64,000 bases of DNA. Source: Capronia americana (Eukaryota; Ascomycota; Eurotiomycetes; Chaetothyriales; Herpotrichiellaceae). Location: positions 62,001 through 126,000 of the forward strand of contig JADWQD010000008.1 of the NCBI GenBank assembly GCA_016110215.1. Direction: 5' to 3'. The position numbers and the translations under genes were made by a program. Below the pieces are notes generated by a model that searched no databases, had not been told where the DNA came from, and saw only the letters and a list, made by a program, of their open reading frames with translations. This document shows, piece after piece, positions 11,429-22,761 of the stretch (the stretch's first letter is position 1; each line of letters starts with the position of its first letter).

Positions 11429-12148
11429 TCACCTCGGTCCCGGACGCAAAACAGGCCCCTTGCCCTTCCGCTCCTCAAGCTCGCGCTGCTCAGCGCCAGG
11501 CCGGACATCCTTCCTCGTATCACTTCCGGCGAAGACCTTCTTCGTCTCGCTGGTCCTCGATATCATGCTTTGCGCACTCCTGGTCGTCGTGCCCATGTAT
11601 GTCTTTGGCGGGGCCTCCCCGCCACGTCCACGGGCGACGGAGATGGAGCTCCCTTCCTCGTACGCCGACGTCGTGCTCGAGAGGGCCATGTTGGCGGGTG
11701 AGAGTTCGAGGGGGTTGATGTTCAAGTCTGCTTGTGTTTCTCCTTGTTGTTGTTGTGCTTCCTCGGCGGCTTGGGCGATTGCTTTGCCCGGGTTGCTGGT
11801 GGAGCCTGTGTTTGGGGTGTAGGATGTTTGTTGGGCGGCGACGGCGTCGTCGGTGCCGGAGTTGGTGTATTCGGTGGATTGGCGGTCGATGATTGTGCGG
11901 GATCGTTGGGCGGCGCGTTTGGACTGGATGTCTCGTTGGGATTGGGATTGGGATTGAGGTCGAAGTTCAGCTTCAGGTTGAGATTCAGGCTGAGCTTGAG
12001 ATTGATTTTGGGGTTGCGTCGAGCGACGAGGGTTTGGAGTGGTTGAAAGAGGGCGGGTCAGGAGAAGGGTGGATTGGGGTATGGTGCGGTGGAATGTGCT
12101 TGAGGTTGGTGTCCTCAGAGTCGAGGTTGACAAGCGAAGGGATTTCAT
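11429..12148 (-). CDS. Unknown protein, probable mitochondrial import signal, 239 aa
   Basis: Single frame from ATG 12148 to TGA 11429. The first 40 residues are rich in Arg, Ser and Thr with no acids (MKSLRLSTSTLRTPTSS..., later TRPLSTTPNPRR), a good mitochondrial presequence. Residues 42-75 are a Gln/Pro/Ser run. A conserved-looking core follows (NINPLELSPANMALSSTTS) with a basic end (RELEERKGKGPVLRPGPR). I do not recognise a characterised family. The antisense open frames over it are shadows. Confidence 0.6.
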   Translation of the reverse strand: MKSLRLSTSTLRTPTSSTFHRTIPQSTLLLTRPLSTTPNPRRSTQPQNQSQAQPESQPEAELRPQSQSQSQRDIQSKRAAQRSRTIIDRQSTEYTNSGTDDAVAAQQTSYTPNTGSTSNPGKAIAQAAEEAQQQQGETQADLNINPLELSPANMALSSTTSAYEEGSSISVARGRGGEAPPKTYMGTTTRSAQSMISRTSETKKVFAGSDTRKDVRPGAEQRELEERKGKGPVLRPGPR

Positions 12149-12827
12149 GGTGTAAAGAGGTTATTGATTCAAGTGTGTATACACAGATAGTCAAAGAAAA
12201 AGAAGACTGTGGTGAGAGCAAGATTTACGAGTACAAGAAGACAAGGAGACAGGGAGAAAATGACCTACCTACCATTCGATGCTGGAGTTCTCCACGTGGT
12301 ACTCGTCTGCGCGCTCTGATATCATCTTGACGTTGATGGAGGGGAGGAAAGTAAATCCATTGAATGTCGCCAATTGCTTCCCCGGATTCTGCTCGCAATG
12401 TCATTGGTGTGCCTTCCGGGTGTATTTCCGGTATGCCGCCAATCAATCGCCTTTCAGTTCCCGGTGAGTGTCCCGAGATTCATCTCACGCTGGGATCTTC
12501 TTGTGTTCACAGCACTAAGTCAGAGTCATCGGTGGTGAGGCTGAAGATAGACACAGGGTTGGACGCAAAGCAGAGCCTGAGCGAGCTGAGACTCATCGAG
12601 TGGAAACGAAAACCACGAGAGGGACGCAGTGTGCACCTAGCGATGCAGGATATCCGACAACCACTCCTCTCGCATTGATATGTACTAGGAGCTGAGTAAA
12701 TACATCCAGAGCTTTTTATGCGCCTCACGATTCGTTCTCCGCAGAAGAGCAATTGTTGTCGAAGCCTGTAGCGCCAAAAGTTGTTGAAAATCCCCATGAC
12801 GCCCCTGCACGTCCGGCATCTGCCTGA
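12149..12827. other. Intergenic, nothing recognised
   Basis: The 679-base 3' flank of the dynein light chain gene and promoter of the mitochondrial-type gene. Open frames here are short, with no recognised domain. Confidence 0.45.
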
Positions 12828-13488
12828 TTACTGCGTCTTGAACAGAAGTATAGCGACATGGCCGAGGTAGAAGTAGATGAAGTGCTTCGTTTCTGTGCAA
12901 ACCATGTCAGTCTCCAGTTTAGGGGGGTTTTATGATCCGTCGCAATCATGTGTTATGCGCGCCGCGTTTCATGCGTACCATGCGTGACGAAGCTGCCAAA
13001 GTTCCTTCCCACTATGCAATGCCATGTGGCACCCTTTTTCGAATCGAACTGCGTGGAACTGTTAAGACGCGACGGGGGAGATGGGCTGCGTGCCGAGGAA
13101 GGGATACCTCTCGCTTGATGTGTTGAGCAATGTCCTGTGTCGAATAAGTAAGCCACCAACGCTGACTCGATGGTTGTAACGGTATACCTTTTCGACGCTG
13201 AATTTCTCCATTGCTTCTTGTGCTAGACCACATATCAGTATTCTCTGTTGTGCCCACTCTTCGTGCACTGCCCATTCCATACCAACTTCAATGGCTTCTT
13301 GTTGCATATCCTCGCTCTTGTAGACTCGTCAACAGCGCTCCGAGCATTCCCTCACCCCCAGCATATCTTACCATGTCGACAGACTTGATCTGGGCTTCAC
13401 GGACATCAGCCGAACATCTGCAAGTGCATTTATCGGACTCACGCTCCAATTTGACCTTCTTCTCGGGGTTGGGTTCCGGGGCGGCCAT
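12828..13488 (-). CDS. Dynein light chain LC8 (seven short exons)
   Basis: Read on the minus strand, exons are 13488-13443, 13394-13372, 13316-13283, 13222-13188, 13134-13108, 13048-12979 and 12892-12828 (46, 23, 34, 35, 27, 70, 65 bases). Together they make 99 residues. Landmarks are SVDMSEDMQQEAIEV, EKDIAQHIK, the strand KKGATWHCIVGRNFGSFVTH, and HFIYFYLGHVAILLFKTQ at the end. These are near-invariant in LC8/DYNLL, the homodimeric hub of dynein that also binds many short peptide motifs. All introns have GT/AG ends (48-86 bases). The first is 48 bases, in frame and stop-free, so its retention would only insert 16 Cys-rich residues. No single exon makes a recognisable protein alone, so simple ORF calling misses the gene. 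It is head to head with MRD1. Confidence 0.95.
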
Positions 13489-13785
13489 GGCGACTGTTAA
13501 TTCCACCTGTGTCAAAAGATTCGTTGTGTCAAAGAATGCAAGGACGATGCTGTACAAGAGAAATGCCGCGCGGAAACGGTTTGGATGGAACAAGAGGCGA
13601 AATCAGGATCACACGATACTGTTCGGGGCCTTGATGCGCATGTGCAGAGGCAGCCAGACGCAGCCAGTCACCAGGATCATGCGGGGAAATTTCGGTTCTT
13701 CTTGGCTACCTCGTGTTTTTTTTCGAGGCCAAAAGGGCTCTCGTCCATGTCAATTTCTTCTTTGGCACCGCCGGTGTAAAACAGG
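13489..13785. promoter_or_regulatory. Shared promoter region, LC8 / MRD1
   Basis: Only 297 bases separate the two divergent start codons, so the housekeeping genes LC8 and MRD1 must share or overlap their promoters. A T8 tract near 13720 lies just before MRD1. Confidence 0.6.
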
Positions 13786-16256
13786 ATGGCAGCAGTGGAG
13801 GACTACGATGACTCCTCGGTCACTCGAATCTACGTCTCGGGACTCCCGCCATCGACGACCAAAGACCAAGTGCGATCGCATTTTGGGGCGGCAGGAAAAT
13901 ACACCGTCACAGATGCCCATGTCATTCCAGATCGACGCATGGCCTTTGTCGGGTTCTCGACTCACGAACAAGCCAAGAGCGCGGTTCAATATTTCAACAG
14001 GTCCTTCGTTCGCATGTCTAAAATCTCCGCCACCTTAGCCAAGCCCGTCCAAGTCAGGCGCGACGAGAAAGGCCATGCTATGCCTGTGTCAGAACGTGCT
14101 TCGAGGAAAAGGAAGCGCCATGTTCAAGACGATGACGAACACACCCAGCAGGGCTCGATCAGAAATTCCACACAACTTGCCACCGAAGCGATCCCCCAAC
14201 CAACCACGGATTCAAAGATCGTCCTTGAAGAGAAGGAAAATCAACCACAAAAACGACCGTCAGAAGAAGAAGGAGTTGACCATAACAATGCTCCAGAAGC
14301 GCCGAGATCAGATATGGATTGGTTGCGTCGGAAGACAAACAGAACGCTGGACTTGGTCGACGAATCCGAGACTGGCAAGGACAGGTCAAAGTCACTTCCC
14401 TTTGACGTTGTCGATCCGGGCGACACCCACGCGACAGCTGCGGAGAACGAGGCCGGCGACGACAACGATCAAGATACAGAACCTCCGCATGAACCCTCCG
14501 TATCTGTGCCCAATGCTCGGTTATTTGTCAGAAACCTTCCGTTCGATACACAAGAGGACGACCTCAGAGCCGTCTTTGCTCCGTTCGGTAGAATCTCAGA
14601 AGTGAGTCGGCCTCTGTTCTTCCCTTCCATACCTCCTGCTTGCGTGATGATTTCCTGATAGGGACAGCTTATGCTTTGCATATGATGTGAACCGGGAAAG
14701 AGTATTTTAGTAGATGCCTCTCACTTCTGACTCCTCCCTTTTTTGACTCCTTCGTCCGTTGTCCGCTGTTGGAATGGTCGCTAACTGTCGACTAGGTCCA
14801 TTTGGTGACCGACACCCGAAAATCCACCGGCAAAGGCCTTGGCTATGTACAGTTCGTAGAGCCAGTGGATGCGGGAAAAGCTCTCGTCGCCGTCGATGGC
14901 AAGGATTTCCAAGGCCGGTTGATGCACGTCCTCCCATCCTCAGACAAGAAGACGCAAAAGCTCAGTAACTTTGAAATATCGAAACTGCCCTTGAAGCAGC
15001 AAAAGGCTATCAAGCGCAAAAATGAAGCCTCGACCTCGACGTTCAGCTGGAACTCGCTATACATGAATCCAGATGCGGTTCTGGCATCTGTCGCTAGCCG
15101 CCTAGGAGTCTCCAAGGCAGACTTGCTTGACCCTGCCTCAGCAGACGCGGCTGTAAAACAGGCCCACGCGGAAACTAGCGTTATCAAAGAGACCAAGGAC
15201 TATTTGAGATCCAACGGTGTAAATATCGATGCCTTCAAGAACCGCTCTCGGGACGATCGGACGCTACTGCTGAAGAATTTCTCCTTCGGTACTACCTCAG
15301 AGGAGCTGTCCCAAATGCTCGCCCAATATGGGACGGTTGAGCGTCTGCTGTTCCCGCCAACAGGTACCATGGCGGCCGTCCAGTATCGTGAAGGAAGTGA
15401 AGCGACCTTGGCGCTGAAGCAACTGGCATATCGGAATCTAAGAGGCTCGGTACTCTTTCTCGAAAAGGGACCGGTTGGCCTCTGGGATGCTCCTACGCCA
15501 GCAACGACCGCGGAATCAGCAAAGCCCGGCGGAGACGAGACCGATACAGTCGTCGGCACGACCTTCTCGGTTTTTGTGCGCAACCTGAATTTCTCGACCA
15601 CCTCGGCCAGACTTGTGGAGGCATTTAAACCACTGTCGGGATTTCTCTCCGCACGGGTCAAGACAAGGACGGATCCCAACCGACCGGGTGAAATTCTCAG
15701 CATGGGCTTTGGGTTTGTCGAGTTTCGCACCAAGAGCCAAGCCGAAGTGGCAATTGCAACCATGAACGGAAGACGGCTCGATGGGCACGAGCTCCTGGTT
15801 CAGACGTCACAGAAAGCCACAGATCTGGGCGAGGAAAGGCGCAAAGAAGACACGTCCAAAAAGCTCAATTCGGCAAAGACGAAGATCGTCATCAAGAACT
15901 TGCCCTTCGAAGCCACCAAGAAGGATGTCCGCGCCTTGTTCAGTGCATATGGCCAGCTTCGCACTGTACGAATGCCCAAGAAGTTCGACAACACGGCGCG
16001 TGGGTTTGCCTTTGCCGACTTCCTCACGGCCAAGGAAGCCGAGAATGCTATCGAGGCCCTTTCGAACACGCATCTGCTAGGCCGGAGATTGGTTCTTGAC
16101 TTTGCAGAGGGCGAAATCGTGGACCCCGAAGCGGAGATCCGAGCCATGGAGAAGAAGGTGCAGGGTCATCAGGATACGCTAACTCACCATAGGATGACTG
16201 GTTCAGGTCGAAAGAAGTTCAACCTCGATGCACGAGAAGACTTCGACCCGCTCTAG
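13786..16256 (+). CDS. MRD1: Multiple RNA-binding domain protein 1, rRNA processing
   Basis: Exons 13786-14601 and 14796-16256 give 758 residues. The 194-base intron (GTGAGT, CTAAC, CTAG) splits RRM2. Five RRMs are visible: about 13-85 (RIYVSGLPP), 245-320 (RLFVRNLPF, then GLGYVQF), 427-500 (TLLLKNFSFG), 526-605 (FSVFVRNLNF, GFGFVEF) and 634-710 (KIVIKNLPF, GFAFADF). The number and spacing match Mrd1, which binds pre-rRNA and U3 snoRNA in the nucleolus and is needed for the early cleavages that release 18S rRNA. The linker after RRM1 is acidic and basic with a KRKRH signal. The C-terminal end (GRKKFNLDAREDFDPL) is typical of the family. Confidence 0.93.
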
Positions 16257-17043
16257 CTGATCGGCGGCCTGCGGTATCCACTTCACCCCTTGCAGAGCCT
16301 CCTCCCTAACTTCACTGTCCAGATTCCGGACTCATAGCAGTTTTCCCTTGAATATATGTCCGTCGTGGAATATTCAACCCTTTCTCTCCTTCAATATTGG
16401 TCTCAGACACAGTCCACGCTGGCAACAATGAGAATTTTAGATCTGGCTCCGGACGGTTGGGGTTGTTTTGAAGGTCAGTGCTGCAGGATCTCATTCCGGG
16501 GCCAGATTGGCCACAACAACCAGGCCGCGCATGATTCGCTCGGTCACTATCTGTGCACTCGTTCATCTTTTCATCGATGGCATGAAGTTTGCCTCTTTCC
16601 TACTGCCAGTGCCCTTTCGAGCACAAGGATCGAATCGGATTTGGTGGCGTGGTGGGAGCACCCCATCCCTTGCATTGCCCTTTTGGGACATTTTCAGTCC
16701 GTGCGGTAAGGATAGCAAAGGGAACACTACATCGTGAGATTACCTGTCTTGCTCGGTATCGATTCTGTAGGTCAACGACTGTGGGGTTGTACTCTTATCC
16801 GTACCACCCAGCGGGTGAAGGGTCACTGCTGGCAGGTGCTGGTGGAAGACATGAAGAGGATTGGATCGCATGAGCACGAGCACTCCTCGACTGTTATATG
16901 TTGGCTGTTTCCTTCTCAATATACTTTTTCTCAGCATATTTTCTCTCATTCCAGATTCTTTCGTCCTGGTTGAACATTGTCTACGGCATTTCTTAGTCTT
17001 GTTTTCGAGCATTACTCGACGAGCACTGGGCACATTCACTCCC
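16257..17043. other. Long leader/promoter region of abaA
   Basis: 787 bases with several short ATG-initiated frames. The longest runs in frame into the abaA start but has hydrophobic, unconserved content. I read this as promoter and long 5' leader with possible upstream ORFs, as is common for developmental regulators. No RNA gene or repeat is seen. Confidence 0.4.
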
Positions 17044-19978
17044 ATGGAGTGCATACCTTCCGGTATGTCATCATCTCTGCACTTTGGGGAATCCAGGTCG
17101 GCGGGTGAGCATCTCTCGGTCTCTTCTGGCAACGTACAGCTGCTCCCGGTCCAACATAGAGAGGGGATTGAGAACCAATATCCCCTCCCTGCACTGTCAA
17201 GTGGAAGACAGACACCTCAGCAGTTTCCAATTCCGTCCTTGAAGCTCGGTTCGAACGATGATTCACATCACGGGTTCCATTCCAGGCCGAGGCGCCATCC
17301 CCTCAGGCCACGACGCACCAGGCAGGCAGATCCGGATCGACCATATCTTGTCCATCCCAAATACATCGAATACCGATCCCGGCCGAGACAGGATATCGGC
17401 AAAGATGGGAAGCCAATCTGGCCCGACCATATCGAGGCGGCCTTCCAGGATGGTAAGCTTGATCACCTCTTCCAAGGCGAAGAGTGGATGCTGACGATTG
17501 ACAGCTCTCGTCCATATCAAGCCGATGGGACGAAAGAAGTGCTCTCAGCGAGGAAAGCCGTATGGGCGGAATATGCTCATTGCCGAATGGATCTACCGAG
17601 CAACCGGCCATAAGAGGGAACGGAAGCAGGTCTCCAGTCACATACAAGTGCTCGACCGGTTTCTGGCTGGTATCCCAGAGTGTACGCCACCGTTCCTCTT
17701 GCCGGCAGCCATGTTCAAAGCTAATGCCATCGCAGGGGATCGCCTGATCAAGCCTGGCGACGACGATGACGTCGGCCCAGCGGAAGGCCATAAATTTTAC
17801 CACAATTCAATTGAGCACATGGTCAATGAACAGAAAGCTCGAAGCAAGACCCGGCAACAGGGCGGGACAGCTTGGGATGACGACCTTGACGATGCTGACG
17901 ACTCGCTCGGCCCTGGGGGTCCTCCGGCTATTGACTCAAACCTCTCACACCCGGTCGAGCAGCTAAATTTCGAAATGTGGGTGAGCTCACCAGTAGATCA
18001 GGACCGTGCCTTGCATTGTTACAGCAAGCTCAAGGCCGATAAATTGCCGGCTATGCCGCTCGAAGATCTTGCGGGCTGGCGGTTGTCTTTTCCACACTTG
18101 AAAACCCAAGTCGACCGAGGGAACCGGCTCCACAACTGCGACCTCATACTACTCAACACCAGTTTCAAGCTGATGCAGGAATTCCCTCCCCGTTACTCCA
18201 AGCTGGGCATCGGCCTTGAACTCAAATTCCCGGATCCGCTCCTTTGGCCCGAGTCCAACGGAGACGTCGACTTCAAGAAGTGGACTTGCACTACCTATAT
18301 GTATCGGGATGGGGTCCTGATAACCGAGCCCAGTCGTGAAGAGTGCCAGGTGTCGGAACATTGGAAGGTCCGACCATTCTTCCAGTCGAAATGGTGGGCG
18401 TCAACATTCACCTCACTCACAGAAGCGAGAAAGGTGGCTGAGGACACCAAAGATCCCGAAGCCATCGAGCACGCCAAAGAACAGTCTCGCGGCTTTTTCC
18501 GAGGACTCTCGGTCATGCAGGAGATTTCTGCCGTTCGCTATGTTGGTTCCTGGCAGATGAAACAAGACAAACGGACACGTATGGCCATCCTGCTCTGGAA
18601 GTTCTCTCAGGCAGACAGCGTGGGAACGACGACGTGGCAGAGCCTGGTCGCTCCTCCGGATCGTGTGACGACGAACAGCCCACCGCCACCCGGTACGGAG
18701 ATGGACCTGCCGCCACTCTCCATCGACTCCATTGTCTCGCCGGGGAATGGCTCGTTCGAAAGCAACAGCCAGTTTCTGTCACAGCACAGCATGCAATATC
18801 ATGTGTATCCCGACGCCATGGATGAAGAGCTCTGCCATGACGGATTCATGGGTCTTAAGCCCGAACAGATGGACATGGGCCACTTACAGTCGTTCGACAT
18901 GCCAATCCATGGGTACTCCGGCGTGGACCCAGCACTTCACGATACGTTCGAACTTCAGCATGGCGGCCTCAGAACGACCGCTGCCAACCAGCACAGCATC
19001 GATGCCAACCTCTTCGAGCCAACCCATGCTCAGGTGAGTCTGCAACCGGGCATGAACGGTCATCTGTTCAATGCCAATCAAACTGTTCCCAGCGGGCACA
19101 CGCAGGATCTGCCCCTCTCAAGATTCGATGTCACAACACATCAAGTCCTCCAGGAGCAGCTCAACGCAGAGGACACCCAACAGGGCGCCTCTGCGTCCCA
19201 TTTGCCGTCTGTCAAACCCGAGCCCTCCCCTAGTCTGCACAGCGACGTCTCTGAGCGTCGTTGGAGCCAGCAGCTTGACGAGGACGAGAAAATCCTGAAT
19301 ATCCTCGCAGCCCAACAGCAGCAGCAGCAGCAGCAGCAACTGGCTCAAACACAACCGCGCCAGACATGGCCGGCTGAAGTCGATGAGCACCAAACCTTGC
19401 GCCATGCCTTGCTCGGTGCATCAGCGATGACTGCCGTCAGAGCTACGCCTCGGCCTCACCAGGCACCTCGACCCCAACGCCACTTCGGCAACACCGGCAA
19501 TCAGCAACAGATGCACGACGAACCGCATCGGATCTCACCCATGTCATTCCGCCCTCCTCTGCATTCGTATCACAGCTTCCCCGGCAAGCGAAGTGATGAT
19601 CACGTCCACCGGGTACCTTTCAGTGGCGAGCAACATGTCGATGGACTGTCCCTATCGCACCGCCTGTCGCAGCTTGACGGGAATCATTTCCTTGATCACC
19701 AGCCTTCCGCTGTATCCGCGCCAGAGGATTTCATCCATGCAAGCGACCCACTGGATGAAGGTTCCCGCGGCTTCGCCAGGGCGCACAGCGAGCCCGATGT
19801 AAGTGCCGGTGCGGCCATCGAATGCTTCAGCAGCAGCATGCATGGAGTGATGACGGATTCGATCGCCGATTCCCAACTGCAAGCACACGCAGATTCAAGC
19901 TCGCTTGCTCCAGCAAACACGCCCCTTGGAGGCAGTTCCGTCGACTTGTCTATGGATGATGTGCAAGGGATATTGTGA
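17044..19978 (+). CDS. abaA: TEA/ATTS-domain developmental regulator, AbaA type
   Basis: Exons 17044-17452 and 17505-19978 give 960 residues if there is no further intron. The 52-base intron (GTAAGC...GACAG) splits the TEA domain; joining restores IWPDHIEAAFQDA with LVHIKPMGRKKCSQRGKPYG, then RKQVSSHIQVL. TEA domains bind CATTCY-type sites. AbaA drives phialide differentiation in the BrlA-AbaA-WetA conidiation cascade of Aspergillus and relatives. The body after the domain (CDLILLNTSFKL; WKVRPFFQSKWWASTF) also fits AbaA. A Gln run (about nine residues, codons near 19312-19338) and a His/Gln-rich end follow. The protein is longer than A. nidulans AbaA, so an undetected intron just after the TEA domain, near 17670-17740, is possible. 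Confidence 0.88.
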
Positions 19979-22761
19979 GATGGCTGCGATGACATGAGTT
20001 CTTTGATTGAAATGATTAACGGCAGTCAGTGTCAGTCATTACCTGGGGCATGCATGATGATGATTGGGGATGATCCCACTTCTAGTACTGTAGTTCTTTA
20101 TACACTCAATGTATTCATAGTGATAATGCATTTATGATAGACGGCATGGCACTTGGCCCAGGGCTACTTAATTTCAACACTACTTCCTACACAGTACGTA
20201 CGTACCTCGTACAGTGCCTAGTCTAACGAAAGACCCGCTGGTCCGCTACTGTAGCTATACATACGCTCTTAGGGCGACTCTACGACGTAGCGACACTGGT
20301 AATCCCATATCGGTGCCATATCGAAAGGAATTCGATGACGTCTCCCTCTCTCCTCCCTCTCTCTGCTGCTCGTGCCGACTTGCTTCTACATATCTCATTT
20401 AAACACGGGCCCAACACCGTCCTCCTCGCGGATCTCACGTCGACCTGCCGCGAAATACACCATCAAAAACCATAATCTGGCGCGGGCACAGGCGCGAGAC
20501 GCCTCCAGTACGTATTGTTGATGGCCAGCCTTGTCATGATACAGTACTCAACCACCGCGTCCGCCCAATCCGCCACACTGCCCTGCTGAATATCACCCAG
20601 AAGGCACCGTAGATTCGGCGGCGTAGAGACGTTGCAGATGGCAACTCATGCTCATGCTGTTATTGTGGCATCTCGACGATACGCACCACGATCTCTGTTC
20701 TGTCACGGAAATGGGCTTCTGCCTCTGGATGTGCTCCGTACGGAGTACTGGGGGTGGTCTATATTACTAAGTACCGAGTCCTGAGTACTTTTGAGTAGAT
20801 GTATAATCCGTTTGAGACTCCTGGAGCAGCCAGTGAACACCACGTGTGTGGTGTAGTGCAGTGGAGACCATGACGGCCCTACTGTATAATCGAATACATA
20901 CTTGCTTTGCTGCGATCGACCCTACTCTTGTTTCGCTTCTGCTTCTGCTTCTGCTTGTCACACAGTGTGCCCAACCAAGGTACACAATACAGTAGCTAAG
21001 ATACATACATAATCGTGCCTCCCTATCTCCTGAAATATAGAACAATATATTAATCAACCCAGAGACCCTTGATACTGTATATCCATCCTATCCGTCATCC
21101 GCATCAACCACCATCATATAAATGTACTCAATCACTCCCAGCCTCATGTCGAGTTCCCACGCCGGCGGAAGTATACCCCCTCATGCTACAGTATGTAATT
21201 GCAGCACGTGTGTACTCCGGATGCACTGGTCGATTATGAGCGCGTGAGTTCTACTCTCGCCGATTAACCTTGCTTGCCATGACAATGTCGTGAGTTCCAC
21301 GACAAAACTAAAGTACCCCACGGACGGCATTACATCGCGATCAGGCTGAGCGGCTAGAATCGCGCCCATCAATCAGAACTTGATTTACCTACTTGACTTC
21401 TTGGCTGGTTGCTGTCTCACCTTCCCGCCTCGCCGCCGGTGCGGCTGAGAGTTCTACTACAGTAGTACGTGGTATACGAGTCTACCCTCCCTCTCGCCGA
21501 CCGATGCGGCTGCGGCTGCCGGCTTCTCACGGACCGATCACGTCAGACTTGCACACAAAAACACACAGGCAAACATAGTTAACTACGCCGTGATAATCTC
21601 TCTCCCTGCCACCTTCGTCTGTTCTGGGCGTCATCTACACCTATGCAATCTTACGGTACGAGACGAGTACGCACCGGTCAATCACAGGGTGGCAGCCGGG
21701 GGCGCACGCACGCACCCTCAATCGAGACCCGGCATAACAGGTACATAGGTTAGGCTGAAATGTTGCAAGACCCAACACCCAAGACACGAGCCTCACCGGA
21801 GGGTGGTTTGCCTAGGCTGTGCAATAATTAAATCAATCAAATCCCTGCGCCTACGTCGCATGCAGCTAGTAAATAATTTCTCCATGTACTGTAGCTATTG
21901 CAGTAGTGGTCTTCTCGTGTCCTGCACGGTCGAGTGGGTGGTGTCATCATGGGTGTGAGAGAAAAAAGGCAAGGCAAGGCAACCATGCACGTCCGGATTG
22001 GCTGCAAAGGTCTGTCTGTCTGTGGTTACACGACATGACATTTGCTTGGGCCAACCTCGACTCGACTCGACTTGACTCGCGACCTTTTTTGCGGAAGTTT
22101 TGGGCCATGTGCCACGCTTGGGCCCGGTTTGTGTGATACAGATTTTTGCAGGGGGCTTTCGTGCGTGCGTGCATGCATGCGCCAGCACCCCCTCAGAGAA
22201 GTCCTGGCCCAACACTTCTCCGCGAAACTCGCGTGTGCTTTCGTCCGGTCGCGTGGAAGGACTGGATCTCTTTCATTGCCTTGGGTGATGAACACCTTTC
22301 AATCACGTTGAGAGCCTGCGACTTTGTAGCGCCTAAAGTGAGGCGTGCACGGTATATTGGGATTGGATGTTGCTGTCACCAACGAGATTGAACTTACAGC
22401 CTCTTGAACGCCTCTTCATTTCTCAGAAATGAAACGAACGATTGTCTGGTTCCCAGCCGCAAAAATCGCCACAGAGACGCGGATAGATTAAGACCTTCCT
22501 GTGCCGCTCATTTTCCTATCTGTGCCGAAATCGCCTTCCCAGTCCTGGCCTTTTCCCTATTATGTCCCCCCGGCACACACGGAGCCTGACCTCGACTCGA
22601 ACTTTTGTCAAGAAGTGTGCATGATAGCGTGCCTCAAGTCTTTGGTACCTCTCATTCACACCTGGGGCTTTTCAAAGATCCCTACCTACTGAACAGACCT
22701 CGCACTTCTTGGCTGCACTGCCCCATTCCTCCGTTGGGCCCTCTCGGTCCTTCGTTTCAAC
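19979..22761. other. 2.8 kb gene-free region
   Basis: No protein-like frame, RNA gene or mobile element is recognised. It contains a (GCTTCT) repeat, a 12-base palindrome CTCCGTACGGAG at 20734-20745, and at least five copies of the octamer TACTGTAG or its complement (20086, 20247, 21186, 21457, 21887), with a 7-base match near 20988. GTACGTACGTAC occurs near 20195-20206. It may hold the abaA terminator and the promoter of the first GTPase gene. Confidence 0.5.
20935..20956. repeat. (GCTTCT) hexamer repeat
   Basis: Three perfect units and a partial one. Non-coding. Confidence 0.85.

Noticed and set aside
11358..11822. Plus-strand frames over the mitochondrial-type gene
   Set aside because: Shadow of the minus-strand gene at 11429-12148, which has a clear presequence and ordered composition.
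15200..15763. 187-codon minus-strand frame inside MRD1
   Set aside because: Lies antisense to RRM3-RRM4 coding sequence; a shadow.
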